Shown here piece after piece: positions 10,052 through 22,700 of a stretch of 64,000 bases of DNA. The DNA lies in the NCBI RefSeq assembly GCF_945859705.1, contig NC_079134.1:119598620-119662619 (forward strand), given 5' to 3'. The notes below the pieces were generated by a model. It had not been told where the DNA came from. It saw nothing but the letters and a program-made list of their open reading frames with translations, and made no database searches. Position 1 is the first letter of the stretch. Every line of letters starts with the position of its first letter. Made by a program: the position numbers and the translations under genes. This stretch comes from Episyrphus balteatus. Taxonomy: Eukaryota > Arthropoda > Insecta > Diptera > Syrphidae.

Positions 10052-12443
10052 AAAGATTTTTAATAACTACTATTTTCGAAAAATATTTGAAAAGGTTTTT
10101 AATAACTACTATTTTCGAAAAATATTTGAAAATTTATTAATTTATCAAATACAAAAATTGAATAAGAAAAGGAATAGTATATAAATTAATAAAATGCATT
10201 TTAAATTTAAAAAAAATATTTATTGCAAATAAAAAAAAATTGCATAAGAAAAAAAATGCACGACTGGGTCGCACGTACTTGCTCTTGTAGTTAAAAATAT
10301 CTTTATATTAAATATTTATTGGAAATTAAACATTTTGTTTAGTGTCGAGAAAAAAAATTAAAAAAAAAATCGAAAGTTAAAAAAAATCCAAAATTAAAAA
10401 AAAAAAAAAATTGCAAAAACTTTTTTTTAATTTTTTTTTACATTTTACACTTCAAAATGATGTCTTAAAATTTTGAATGAAATTGACTTGTGCTTTGATC
10501 AAATATATGAACTTAAAAAATATTTAAATTTTTGAAAAACGGCAACGCCATATTTCCGTTCTCCGGATTTTTTGCGAAAAACTAAAAACGCAGTTTTGTT
10601 AAACTCAATAAGAGTATAACGTACCTACACCAAATTTAATCAAAATCGTTAGAGCCGTTTTCGAGAAAATGGCAATACCTCGAAAACGGTATATGGGAGG
10701 TATGCTTTAAAAAAGAGATATTGAAAAACTAAAAAAAATGGACCTAGGGTATTACGCAAAATTCATCTGTACCAAGTTTCAATTAAATCCATCCATCCTT
10801 TTAGGCCCTAGCTCGATGTACAGATGGATGCACACACGCACAGACGCACAGACCGACGGACGGCATGACGAAAACCACTTTTTTGATCTTCTCCATCATC
10901 GTAATGTTGGTTTTGATTAAAACCTCGAATTTTTTTTGCTTCACGAAACCAATACTTGCCCTATAGAGCAAGTAAAAATATTTATACTGCAACTGAAAAA
11001 AATTGGCGCTAAAAAAAATGTTTTATTGCAACTGAAAAATATGTATTTGCATTGAAAAAATGTTTATTTGAACTAAAAAAATTTTGCATTAAAAGAAAAA
11101 TATTATTGCATCTGAAAAATATGTGCATTGAAAGTAAAATTTTTATTGCCAGTAAAAATATTTTGCATTAAAAAAAAACCTTTTATTGAAAATAAAAAAA
11201 ATTCTGCATTAAAAAAAAAAAAAAAAATCAATGCAAAATGTGTACATTAAATTAGGCGCTGCATTTGAAAGTGGTACCTTATAAGTCCATTTTTTTCATT
11301 TTTCGAGATATTTAATTTTGGTTTGCATTTTAAAGTTTTTAAAAATACATATACATAATATGTACAAAGCTAAATATAAGGGAATTCAGCTGATACATTT
11401 AAGATTATTAATAAGTCAAATTTTAAAATGCAATTAAATTTATCAGAATTCTCAAAGAAAGTTAACGATTTTTAACTGCCAAATGGACTTAACCGTTTTC
11501 ATTAATAATAAAAATTATAAAAAAATTAAAACCAAACTTAGGTATAAATCCATAAATATCCGTTAATATTTTGTCAACTTCAGTCTGCACATGTTTGATT
11601 CATATTCCTACATTGATTAATCGCCAAATCATTCGACTTGACTGGAACGTTCGTATCGCTGGTCATAAAATACTTCGCTAAACTTGACAGTTCGTACAAT
11701 AGAACGAATTGATAGATTGCTTGGTTCAAGAGGTTTTATTAACAAGATTTGCGCCAAATCAAAGCTGTGAAATAGTGCTTAAAATCTGTGAAGTTTCTTT
11801 AATCCTTTAACTGCCAGGCTTTTAAGTGCCCTGTTATTTCACATTTAGTGTCGCTCAAAATGATAGCCATGGCAGCTAAAGGATTAAAATTATTATATGC
11901 GTTGAACTTGAAATATTCGCACTAGAAGTTCATATTGCAAAGGCATTTTTCATAAATGCGTAAAACGTACTTGCATGTATAGATGTAAGACCATATGAAA
12001 GATATTTTAATTCTCGTTCAATTAACCCTTTCGAACCCAAGCTATGAAAATCAATATTAAAAAATGTTTTTTTCGGTATTATCGGGTCAAAAACATCACA
12101 ACTAAGAAATATGAATAGCAAAAAGTTATTTTCCAAAATAATAAATAGCAAAACTAATGTTTTTTTCTCATTTTACATGTAAGTAACATGCACTGCCTAT
12201 GACCACCAAAAAAAGTCGGAGAACTGAGAAAATATTTTTTTATTAAACTATAATGTATGCTACTTCTTCTAAGCAAAAAAACAAAACACTTTCTGCATTA
12301 ACATTTTTTATATCTTTTTTTCAAAATTATGATCATACATAAAAAAAAAATTTTTTGCAAAAAAAAAAATGTGAATTTCAGTCCCTTTTTCGATAAAAAA
12401 AATTAAAGGTATGATATTTGACTAACTTTTTGTAATAATCCAG
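10052..12443. repeat. Repeat A, copy 1 (with a nested insertion)
   Basis: Begins with two tandem copies of TTTTTAATAACTACTATTTT and continues through runs of TATTGCAACTGAAAAA-like short repeats into a unique 1.2 kb stretch (11225-12443). The same series occurs in direct orientation at 14411-16064, offset 3616 bp over the unique stretch, with only scattered differences. This copy carries an extra ~720 bp at 10259-10977. It is non-coding. The break at 12443 falls inside a piggyBac-like MITE that is complete in copy 2. Confidence 0.85.
10259..10977. mobile_element. ~720-bp insertion in repeat A copy 1
   Basis: Copy 2 of repeat A reads straight through this site (14595-14610), so the segment is an insertion or was lost from copy 2. 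It starts ATGCACGACTGGGTCGCACG then TACTTGCTCTTGTAG and ends CCTATAGAGCAAGTAAAA, so the inner ends are inverted (TACTTGCTCT / AGAGCAAGTA). It includes ACAGACGCACAGACCGACGG at about 10840-10860. Related left ends appear at 44989 and 58086. No clear target duplication and no coding capacity. Confidence 0.65.
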
Positions 12444-12479
12444 TTATAACACCGAAACAGTGAATTGAATTGTAAAAAT

Positions 12480-14410
12480 CTGTAATTCTTCAAAAATACA
12501 CAGGAACCAAAAACTAAGTCAAATCAAAAATTTGGCAGATACGTGTCAAGTTATTTTATTTATGCTCTCTAATAACATAAACATTATTTCAAATACCTTT
12601 CGTACTGATTTTTGGTGAATTATTTCTCAAACATCGAATTTCACGGTTTTGACTTTTAAACGTCCATATCTCGAGTAGCAGATTTTTTACATTTTTGGTT
12701 TGTATGTGTGACTTATATAATTTAACAATATCTATCGATTCCAGTATCAATCTTTTTTCTACCACTCTTTGTTAAGGATATAGCTTTTTGACCTTTTTTT
12801 AAATTTACCTCAGTTTCCCCTTCTAAAATGTCAAATTTCTAAAAATCCTGAAAATTAAAATTTTTCAAATAAAATTTCCTATGACATTATATTTTTTTTA
12901 TAACTCTTAGGCTTGCCATATAAGCAGGGTCGCATTTTGAAAAATTTGCAAAAATAAACTTTAAGGCCTGGCAACCCTATGCCTTGACAGGATATCGCTA
13001 GGCAACCCATGTGCAAACTGTTTCTTTAGACACTACCCTTCGGAAAATATAGCTTTCAACTGGTATAATGAGGTGGATAGGTCGTCCCATGACGGGATTT
13101 CTCCCTTTAATATGTTGAAATATGAAAATAAGCACCTTTTCAAAAAATCCCCTCGCAAAAACGGTAAGTTAAATTAAAAATTTGACAGACACATGTCAAG
13201 TTATTTTATTTTTCCTAACTTATCACATACAAATTATTTAAAAAATCTTTCATTCTGATTTTTGGTGAATTATTTCTCAAATATCGAATTGGAGTATCAT
13301 GACTTTAAAAAGACTATATCTCGAGTTGTAGATTTTTTACATTTTTTTGTTCTATGTGTGGCTTTTATATTTTTATAATATCTATCGAATCCAATTTCAA
13401 TTTTATTTCTATCACGTTTTGTTTAGAAAATAGATTTTTGCCCTTTTTCTAAATTCGCCTTTGTTTACCCTACTCAAACTTCAAATTTTAAAAAATCCTG
13501 AAAATTAAAATTTTCAAATTAAATTTCCTGTGACATAATATTTTTTTTACAACTCTTTGGCTTTGGGTATAAGCAGGGTGGCGTATTCAAAAATAATGAA
13601 AAATAAACTTTAAGGCCTGTCAACCCTATGCCTTGACAGGATATCGCTAGGCAACCCATGTGCAAACTGTTTCTTTAGACACTACCCTAGGAAAATATAG
13701 CTTTCAACTGGTATAATGAGGTGGATAGGTCGTCCCATGACGGGATTTTTTCCTTTAATATGTTGAAATACGAAAATAAGCACCTTTTCAAAAAATCCCC
13801 TCACAAAAACGGTAAGTTAAATTAAAAATTTGACAGACACGTGTCAAGTTATTTTATTTTTCCTAACTTATCACATAAAAATTATTTAAAAAATCTTTCA
13901 TTCTGATTTTTGGTGAATTATTTCTCAAATATCGAATTGGAGTATCATGACTCTAAAAAGACTATATCTCGCGTTGTAGATTTTTTACATTTTTTATTTG
14001 TATGTGTGGCTTTCATATATTTATAATATCTATCGATTCCAATTTCAATTTTATTTCTATCACGTTTTGTTTAGATAATAGATTTTTGCCCTTTTTCTAA
14101 ATTCGCCTTTGTTTACCCTACTCAAACTTCAAATTTTAAAAAATCCTGAAAATTAAAATTTTTAAATTAAATTTCCTATGACATTATATTTTTTCTTTAA
14201 CTCTTAGGCTTGCCATATAAGCAGGGTCGCATTTTCAAAAATTTGCAAAAATGAACTTTAAGGCCTGGCAACCCTATGCCTTGGCAGGATATCGCTTGGC
14301 AACCCATGTGCAATTTATGTCCTTAGACACTAGCTTTCAGAAAATATAACTCTCAACTGGTATAACGATGAGCGTAGGTCGTCCTATGGCGGGATCTCCT
14401 ACTATTAAGA
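12480..14410. repeat. Repeat B: three tandem ~650-bp units
   Basis: Three direct copies begin near 12517, 13171 and 13817 (spacing about 650 bp). Each contains TGTCAAGTTATTTTATTT, TGATTTTTGGTGAATTATTT, a CTCGAGTTG-like run, AAGCAGGGT, CCTTGACAGGATATCGC and GGTCGTCCCATGACGGGAT. Copies 2 and 3 are closest to each other. No reading frame is kept across copies. Confidence 0.85.
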
Positions 14411-16064
14411 AAAGGTTTTTAATAACTGCTATTTTCGAAAAATATTTGAAAATTTATTAATTTGTCAAAAAAAGATGAATATTATATAAAAAATTAAATA
14501 AGAAAAGGAATAGTATATAAATTATATAAATTAATAAAATGCAGCTTAAAATTAAAAAAATTATTTATTGCAAATAAAAAAAAATTGCATAAGAAAAAAA
14601 TATTTATTGCAACTGAAAAAAATTGGCATTAAAAAAATGTTTTATTGCAACTGAAAAATATGTATTTGCATTAAAAAAATGTTTATTTCAACTAAAAATA
14701 TTTTGCATTAAAAGAAAAATATTATTGCAACTGAAAAATACGTGCATTGAAAATAAAATTTGTATATTTGCCAGTAAAAATATTTTGTATTAAAAAAAAA
14801 CTTTTATTGAAAATAAAAAAAATTCTGCATTGAAAAAAAAAAATCAATGCAAAATGTGTACATTAAATTAGGCGCTGCATTTGAAAGTGGTACCTTATAA
14901 GTCCATTTTTTTCATTTTTCGAGATATTTAATTTTGGTTTGCATTTTAAAGTTTTTAAAAATACATATACATAATATGTACAAAGCTAAATATAAGGGAA
15001 TTCAGCTGATACATTTAAGATTATTAATAAGTCAAATTTTAAAATGCAATTAAATTTATCAGAATTCTCAAAGAAAGTTAACGATTTTTAACTGCCAAAT
15101 GGACTTAACCGTTTTCATTAATAATAAAAATTATAAAAAAATTAAAACCAAACTTAGGTATAAATCCATAAATATCCGTTAATATTTTGTCAACTTCAGT
15201 CTGCACATGTTTGATTCATATTCCTACATTGATTAATCGCCAAATCATTCGACTTGACTGGAACGTTCGTATCGCTGGTCATAAAATACTTCGCTAAACT
15301 TGACAGTTCGTACAATAGAACGAATTGATAGATTGCTTGGTTCAAGAGGTTTTATTAACAAGATTTGCGCCAGATCAAAGCTGTGAAATAGTGCTTAAAA
15401 TCTGTGAAGTTTCTTTAATCCTTTAACTGCCAGGCTTTTAAGTGCCCTGTTATTTCACATTTAGTGTCGCTCAAAATGATAGCCATGGCAGCCAAAGGAT
15501 CAAAATTATTATATGCGTTGAACTTGAAATATTCGCACTAGAAGTTCACATTGCAAAGGCATTTTTCATAAATGCGTAAAACGTACTTGCATGTATAGAT
15601 GTAAGACCATATGAAAGATATTTTCATTCTCGTTCAATTAACCCTTTCGAACCCAAGCTATGAAAATCAATATTAAAAAATGTTTATTTCGGTATTATCG
15701 GGTCAAAAACATCACAACTAAGAAATACATATGAATAGCAAAAAGTTATATTCCAAAATAATAAATAGCAAAACTAATGTGTTTTTCTCATTTTACATGT
15801 AAGTAACATGCACTGCCTATGACCACCAAAAAAAGTCGGAGAACTGCGAAAATTTTTTTATGAAACTATAATGTATGCTACTTCTTCTAAGCAAAAAAAC
15901 AAAACACTTTCTGCATTAACATTTTTTATATCTTTTTTTCAAAATTATGATCATATATAAAAAAAATTTTTTTGCAAAAAAAAAAAAAATGTGAATTTCA
16001 GTCCCTTTTTCGATAAAAAAAATTAAAGGTATGATATTTGACTAACTTTTTGTAATAATCCAGT
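14411..16064. repeat. Repeat A, copy 2
   Basis: Direct copy of the sequence at 10086-12443 without the 720-bp insertion. With copy 1 it brackets the three B units, so the whole block from 10.05 to 16.06 kb has the form A-B-B-B-A. The ends are not TG...CA and no primer-binding site or polypurine tract is evident, so it is not a typical LTR element. Confidence 0.85.
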
Positions 16065-16173
16065 AACTAGGCATTATTATCTTTCAATTAAGCCTAAAAA
16101 ATTGTTTAATTTACTATTTTTTTACGAATTTTTAAAAAAATGTTACATGAGAGTAACGCTGGGTCCGAAAGGG
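15642..16173. mobile_element. piggyBac-like MITE
   Basis: Left end TTAA followed by CCCTTTCGAACCCAAGC; right end GCTGGGTCCGAAAGGG followed by TTGA, a one-base variant of TTAA. A TTAA target and ends beginning CCC(T/Y) are the mark of piggyBac elements. A left-hand part of the same element lies in repeat A copy 1 from 12027, cut off at the duplication border. Non-coding, 532 bp. Confidence 0.6.
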
Positions 16174-16177
16174 TTGA

Positions 16178-16799
16178 TGAATTGTACTATTCTTAACTAT
16201 ATAGCCTGCCTAACATCAAATCGTGTATGAAAAGTTCAAACTTCAAAGTAGGAAAAATTGGTACCGAAAAGTTATGAAAAAAAAATAAGCCGATAAAACA
16301 TTCACTACCTGAAAATAAATAAACATAAACAATAAATAAATTGAGTTCTTTAACACTAACCACACAAATGCATGGAAATATAAGGATATGAGTGATACTT
16401 TTATAAATAGACACACATTGATTCAAACGCCCAAAAGAGCATCTGAATATATTTTCTTTTCGGCTACGCAATCCACCTATTTGCAAATGAAACAGCTCGT
16501 AAGGTAGGCCCCAAAAACACCGATGAATAATTTTACCATATGATGTTTCTAAAATTAGAAATATTGATGAATATTTTTATTTTTCAAATCAAAACAGATT
16601 ATTTGGATATAAAAGTATGAACAGTTGAAAATTATTCTCATACGTTTCTAAAGCCCCAGCGAAAGCAGAGTGCAAATTTTCTTTTGATTTGTTTTGAAAA
16701 AAGGTACATTCATAATCCGTTTATATCCGTTTTTGAAAAAAATCTACTTATAGAATAAACTGTGATAATTTTTGTGCAAATTTTTAAACCGTTTTATAG
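16178..16799. other. Upstream region of l(2)efl
   Basis: AT-rich. It should hold the promoter and 5' UTR of the heat-shock gene. I looked for arrays of alternating GAA/TTC pentamers and found no convincing heat-shock element; TTCTAAAATTAGAA near 16545 is palindromic but wrongly spaced. The minus-strand frame at 16193-16486 is not supported. Confidence 0.4.
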
Positions 16800-17501
16800 A
16801 TGTCAGTAGTGCCTCTAATGTTCCGCGACTGGTGGGATGATTTTGATATGCCAATGCGAACCTCGCGTTTGCTGGATCAGCATTTTGGAACTGGTTTAAA
16901 GTAAATACAACAGCTTAATCCATTTAGTGTTATAATGTGCTAAAAAAACTTTCTATTTTTGTGCATCTACAGACGTGAAGATTTGTTATCTTCATTATGG
17001 AGCTCTAACCCAACCGTTTTAAGACAGGGCTATCTTCGGCCATGGAAACGCAGTACAAACTTGCAAAAGCAAGAATCCGGATCAACTTTGAACATTGATA
17101 GTGAAAAATTCGAGGTTATCTTGGATGTGCAACAGTTTTCTCCCAACGAGATCACAGTCAAGGTCACCGATAAATATATTGTTGTAGAAGGCAAACACGA
17201 GGAGAAACAAGACGAACATGGTTTTGTAGCAAGACAATTCTCAAGACGTTACCTATTGCCAAGTAAATATATGAATGCTATACAAATGATATACAGAAAG
17301 TTTTAAAATAAAATATTTTCTCTAGATGACGTCAACCCAGACAATGTTGCTTCGTCTTTGTCCTCCGATGGATTGTTGACAATCACCGCCCCCATGAAGA
17401 AGATTCCACCTCCACCAAGTGAGCGAGTAGTTCCAATCACTCAGACAGGTCCATCTAGCAAAGAAGACAATGCTAAGAAAGTAGAGACCGCCACTTCCTA
17501 A
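16800..17501 (+). CDS. l(2)efl: Small heat-shock protein, l(2)efl orthologue
   Basis: An alpha-crystallin/Hsp20 chaperone that holds unfolding proteins in the cytosol. Three exons, 16800-16900, 16973-17262 and 17326-17501, join in phase into 188 residues. The start MSVVPLMFRDWWDDFDMPMR, then TSRLLDQHFG, and the end ITQTGPSSKEDNAKKVETAT are nearly the Drosophila l(2)efl termini as I remember them. The alpha-crystallin domain covers about residues 60-150, with LDVQQFSPNEITVKV, EGKHEEKQDEHGFVARQFSR and SSDGLLTITAP. The length equals the fly protein within one residue. Splice sites are GTAAAT/CTACAG and GTAAAT/TCTCTAG. No canonical AATAAA follows within 150 bases. Orthology is confident; regulation cannot be read. 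Confidence 0.95.
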
Positions 17502-18670
17502 TCATCTACGATGCATTAGTCATTGTTGTTTAGTGTATTTTTATTTTAAATTTTTATATTTATATTTTAAGATAATATAAAAAATCTTTTTCTATCGTAA
17601 TTTTAGTTTATTTCTGAATCTCTTTTAGTGACAAATATTCTATATGAATAATTTCATGCTTCATGATTTGCTTTGCACATTAAAATATTTATTAATAGGA
17701 AAAGCTCAACAAGTTATTTAAATTTATATTTTTTGTTATTAAGAGGCAAACAAATCAAAGGTGGGGTACAGTGGGACGATTAGCTGAATTTTTTTTTGTA
17801 ATAAATGATACATATCAACATTTTTCATATTTGATATTTTTAAGATGGATATTAATGATTAATACTTCAAAATTGCAAGATTTTTTAGTTTTGTCTGAAA
17901 AATCTATATATATACAAATTAAATGCTGTTAGTCTCGCTAAAACTCGAGAACGGCTTGACAGATTTTCATAATTTTGGTCTTGAATTATTTGTGGAAGTC
18001 CAGGGAAGGTTTAAAAGGTCATATTATATGCCTAGCCTTCATAGTTAGGGTGGTCCAACAATTTTTGTTTTTTTTTTTTTACGATTCTTATTAAATTTTG
18101 TGTGCAGTAAGTCTAAGATTCGGCCAAAATCTTTTTTTCACACACAATGGTTAGGGTCAGCTTTGAAAATTATCAGATTATCAAATTAAATACCTACTTA
18201 ACATAATTTTTTTTTAATTGGGCAGAAATCTATTTTGAATACTCCAAACAAATTGTTATTGTTATTTTTTGGAATTATTTTTATTAAAATTTAGGTGTTT
18301 TTATAACTGAAGAACGGCTGAACCGATTTAGCTGAGAATTGGTGGTGAGGTAGGTTAGCACCAGGAGAAGGGTACAAGATACACTAGGCACTACCATAAT
18401 TTTGCATCTTATGCATCCAAATTAAATTTCCATCCACAAAAAAAAAACACATTTTATTTTATCACCCAAATTCACCATGTCCATCATGTGATTTTGTTAA
18501 TAGCATCATTTAAAAAAATTGTGAACTTATGGCGCATGAACGTATGACACTAAAACCAAGACAATCTGACTTCCCTTAAAATAGTTTTGCATAAAAACAC
18601 TTTATAATTTGAACGTAATAAATGGTAATGGTTTCGGCATAGCAAGTTTCAGGGACGGGTATTGTCTATA
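17502..18670. other. 3' flank of l(2)efl with decayed repeats
   Basis: The l(2)efl 3' UTR, then AT-rich DNA. At 17930-18060 and 18300-18370 it contains TCGCTAAAACTCGAGAACGG and GAAGAACGGCTGAACCGATT. From memory such sequences accompany decayed Helitron-type repeats in insects, in line with the helicase remnant 1 kb away. The motif AAAACCAAGACAATC at 18553 recurs at 50577. No gene seen. Confidence 0.4.
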
Positions 18671-18982
18671 CACTGAGGGAATAAGCAACTTAAAATCAAC
18701 GAAAACCACGTTGGTTCCATAATTTTAAAATCAAAGTAGAACAATTGTGTAAAGTGGTTTGTATTTCATCTTTGAAAAAGAGCATCAACTTAAATACAAA
18801 AAAAGAAAAAATTGGCAGCCACTGGAAGATATTTCATATTAGTCTTTTCAAATTCAATCCTCCTGCTCGCACTATGTTATAACATTATAAGGGTAGCTAA
18901 CACCCCTTGAGTGCGCGTCCATTATAAAAAAAAAAAATTCACTGAACAAATAACATTTTACGTTGCGTTTTTTCCCTCAGTA
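18671..18982. mobile_element. MITE with CACTGAGGGA ends
   Basis: Left end TA-CACTGAGGGAATAAG and right end TTTTTTCCCTCAGTATA form inverted repeats around ~310 bp. A second copy lies at 38741-38962. The TA flanks suggest a Tc1/mariner-type non-autonomous element. Non-coding. Confidence 0.6.
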
Positions 18983-19347
18983 TAGGAGGGTTCACACTGA
19001 CTAACTTACCACCAAACTTAACGACCAAATACTATGTCTCATCGAAACACCAACTCATCAAAAAAGTTTTCCCAAACATCATTACTTACATTTACTAAAA
19101 TAATGAATGCTTGAGTATAAGCGAGCAATTTTGGTGGTTTAGAAGAAAGATTTAGATGACTTTAACTTCATTATGTAATTTATCATCATCCAATTGAATT
19201 TATAAACTCCTTGGATGTACCTGCTTACCACTGACTTAAGGTTGGCTCCGTAATAATCATGCTTCAAGACATAAACCAAACAAAACCGTGCAACAGAACG
19301 CGTTTGGTGGTAAGTAATTGATGAAGAATGTGATTTATGTGACAATT

Positions 19348-19550
19348 TCAAAGGGAAGTTCGAAGATGAGGAAGTTCTCATTGCGAGGATCACGATGATA
19401 CTAACCGATATGCCGTTTGTGTTTAAACGACTTCAATATCCGGTCTGTCTTGCTTTCGCCACTACCATTAATAAGTCCCAAGTTCAATCGCTGAATGTTT
19501 GTGGTCTGAATCTGACCATGGGGTCACGAGTCAGAAGAACATCTGCTTTA
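19348..19550 (+). pseudogene. Helitron Rep/helicase C-terminal remnant
   Basis: The plus strand reads EDEEVLIARITMILTDMPFV then FKRLQYPVCLAFATTINKSQ and VQSLNVCGLNL. This matches the last motifs of the PIF1-type helicase domain of insect Helitrons (PTDMPFxFKRLQFPVxLAFAMTINKSQGQSLxxCGLxL). Gly in the SQGQ motif is replaced by Val and the frame then loses homology, so it is a dead fragment. No Helitron 3' hairpin was identified. Confidence 0.8.
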
Positions 19551-19619
19551 CGAAAAATGTCGTCTATTCCTTTTAACAAAAACTGTGCGTATTTGTATAT
19601 TTATATGCATGTAATTTTT

Positions 19620-19625
19620 TTTTAT
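19620..19625 (-). other. Possible polyadenylation signal of the Myb/SANT-like gene
   Basis: AATAAA on the minus strand about 120 bases past the stop codon at 19748. Confidence 0.35.
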
Positions 19626-19747
19626 TTACGGTATGCATTACAACTCAATACAATGCATTTGTAAAATGCATTGTTGTGAAAAAATAAAATTAACAAACAA
19701 AATACTTTTGGACCTCAAACGTAACAATTTAGTCGAGCTTCAGTTAA

Positions 19748-22700
19748 TTATACCAGCCCAGCCGTTTCTTGTTTTAAACGTAGAAGATCTTTTTGTACTT
19801 GTAATTTTTCCATTTCAGTTTGATGCTTTTGAGCTTCAGTTTTCTGTTTAAATAAAAACTTCTCTTTTTCAAGTTCAAATTTTCTCTGTTCCAGTTCATA
19901 GCTTTTTATGGAATATTTTAATAATCCTTTTAAATTATCGTTAATCTCTAACATAATTTTTTTCGAGTCTTTCGTATACTCTCTCTGAGTGTCCACTTGA
20001 GTTTGAAGTAATGTCTTTTTATATTTTTTACTTAGAGGAGGCGAATATCTGCTCGGTGGTGTATTGGGCTCATCTACATCATGCGATGCAGTTGGTTCAG
20101 GTGACCGCAACACGGAAGCTTTTGTTGTTTCATCAACAGTGCTTGAATTAACAGTCGAAGGAATTGGCTTTGTTGTTTCATCAACAGTGCTTGAATTATC
20201 AGTCGAAGGAATTTCAACCATACTGGAAGGTAATGTTGAGGGTAATGTTGACGTGACAGCGCCATTAGTCTCTTTTGGAATATACCCCATAAAATTGGCA
20301 ACTCTTCTTTCTAGTCGTGACAAGGGGTAAAATTTCTTTGGAAGTCCACGAGGTTGTAGATAGTAAGTTTTGTTTTTTCGTAATTTTTTTCTTATGTGAG
20401 TTTTGTAATCATACCACACCTTAAAATAACAACTTATAAGATTAAAATATTAAATGATATACATATTTTTGGTTTAGCTTACTTTTCGCCATCCCTCTCC
20501 ACCTCGTGTGGGTGGCCCATTTTTATTTAGGATATCAGATAATTCGTTCCACAAATCATTGATTTTTACTCTCGAATCGGGAAATTTTAAAGTTCCATCT
20601 GCAAAATCTGGATGGGCCATCATAAAATTTGCCATTGCTTCAAATTGAACGGGTTTGGTTTTCACACAGTATTTAAGGTCCCTAAAAAAAGAAATATATA
20701 TATGCTTTGTTCTTACTATGAAGTTATGTATATTCTTTAGTTTTGCATCGGTCACTTGGACACACACACATTCACAAAAAAGGACCGCTACCTTTTTTAA
20801 TTTCCTTAACAGCCAAAATGTATCGATTTTAGTAGCGACTGCAAATGGTTGAAAGGAATTCGACATAATTCATTGCTACTTAACCATATTGTTTAAAAAA
20901 TTATTTATTACCAAAATATGAATTTCAAAAATTATACAGAGTGTCCCACAGTCACCGCATCAAATGAATACCATGGATTCCTGAGGTAATTTTAACGCGT
21001 TCTTTAAATTTCATTTTTTTGGGCTTTATTGAATTCTTTTTTTAAATATTTTATTTCAGACCTAGTAGACTTTTTTAAAAATATGCGCGTCCAAAGGGCA
21101 TTGCGGAATGGTAAAAGTTTTTACCAAATCTGGAGTTAATAGTAAAATCTTAAGTTTTTCACATTGCTGCCACAAATGCATGGATTCCATCAGTTTTTTT
21201 TTAATCAGTCTTATTTTACAATAATTCTTCTAATACACAACCATTAAAAAAATGTTATAACCGTTAAATAGTGGCTATACAAAAATAATTTAATTTTTTT
21301 TTTAAATGCAAAGTAGAAAAAAAAACATTTTGTTGCTCAGTTTAAATATGGGTATTAGGGTGGGTCAAAAAAATCAAAACTCCGAAAAATCGATTGCTAG
21401 ACCCCTCTAGAATATACACACCAAATATGAGGTCTTTATATTAATAGGAAGGTCCTCCGCTTTGCAATTTTCCATTTTTACATCAAGCTTCTACTAAAAA
21501 AAATAATTTTTTTATTAATTGACTTTTCAGCAAATTTCTTTTCATATTCTTGTAGGAAATTGAACACTCTACAAAAAAGGCCTTATACACTTTTTTCGTT
21601 TATCTAACCGTTGAATAGATATTTGAGATCCAAAAATCGAGAAAATCTTTAAAAATTCGTTTTTTGTTCTTAATTTTGTAACAAATTGAAAAATTATAAT
21701 GATCAAACGCGCAAGACATATTCTTGTTGGAAATTGATTGCTCCACAAAAAAGGTCTTATTAACTTTTTTCATTAATCTAACCATTCTAAAGATATTCGA
21801 GGTCAAAGTTAAAAAAAAATATAAAAACATTTTATATTTTTAAAAAATTTCTAATTCACTGAAACTTCATTATTTTCAAATTAGCAAGATATATTCTTGT
21901 AGGGGCTTAAACGTTCTACAAAAAATTCCTTGGAATGAAATTGATTGCTTTAACCGTTTAGAAGATATTCGTATCCAAATCGCAATGCAAACGGGTCATA
22001 AGAAAACTATTGAAATCAGTGAGCATTGGTTTGGATACGAATATCTTCTAAACGGTTAAAGCAATCAATTTCATTCCAAGGAATTTTTTGTAGAACGTTT
22101 AAGCCCCTACAAGAATATATCTTGCTAATTTGAAAATAATGAAGTTTCAGTGAATTAGATTAAATTAAAAATATAAAATGTTTTTATATTTTTTTTTAAC
22201 TTTGACCTCGAATATCTTTAGAATGGTTAGATTAATGAAAAAAGTTAATAAGACATTTTTTGTGGAGCAATCAATTTTCAACAAGAATATTTCTTGCGCG
22301 TTTGATCATTATAATTTTTCAATTTGTTACAAAATTAAGAACAAAAAACGAATTTTTAAAGATTTTCTCGATTTTTGGACCTCAAATATCTATTCAACGG
22401 TTAGATAAACGAACAAAGTGTATAAGGCCTTTTTTGTAGAGCGTTCAATTTTCTACAAGAATATGAAAAGAAATTTGCTAAAAAGTCAATTAATAAAAAA
22501 ATTATTTTTTTTTAGTAGAAGCTTGATGTAAAAATGGAAAATTGCAAAGCGGAGGACCTTCCCATTAATATAAAGAGCTCATATTTGGTGTGTATATTCT
22601 AGAGGGGTCTAGCAATCGATTTTTCGGAGTACCAATTAAAAAAAAAAAGAATTTCGATTTTTTTGACCCACCCTAATGGGTATACAATTATTGTGCATCG

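Noticed and set aside
10052..16064. LTR retrotransposon reading of the direct A repeats
   Set aside because: No TG...CA ends, primer-binding site, polypurine tract or gag-pol frame; the interior is three tandem non-coding units.
16193..16486. 97-codon minus-strand frame
   Set aside because: No domain, no splice context, AT-rich, and directly upstream of l(2)efl.
16540..16560. TTCTAAAATTAGAA as a heat-shock element for l(2)efl
   Set aside because: The GAA and TTC blocks are 8 bases apart rather than the 2 needed for alternating pentamers.
20692..20866. Upstream frame MSNSFQPFAVATK... as the first exon of the Myb/SANT-like gene
   Set aside because: Its possible donors do not give the phase required by the acceptor at 20681, and it crosses that strong acceptor; the exon at 27664-27908 fits exactly.
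21600..22408. Mirrored short proteins MFLYFFLTLTSNIF... (also at 41848-43485)
   Set aside because: Identical frames on the two arms of a palindromic transposon, not conserved as genes and without starts or splice context.
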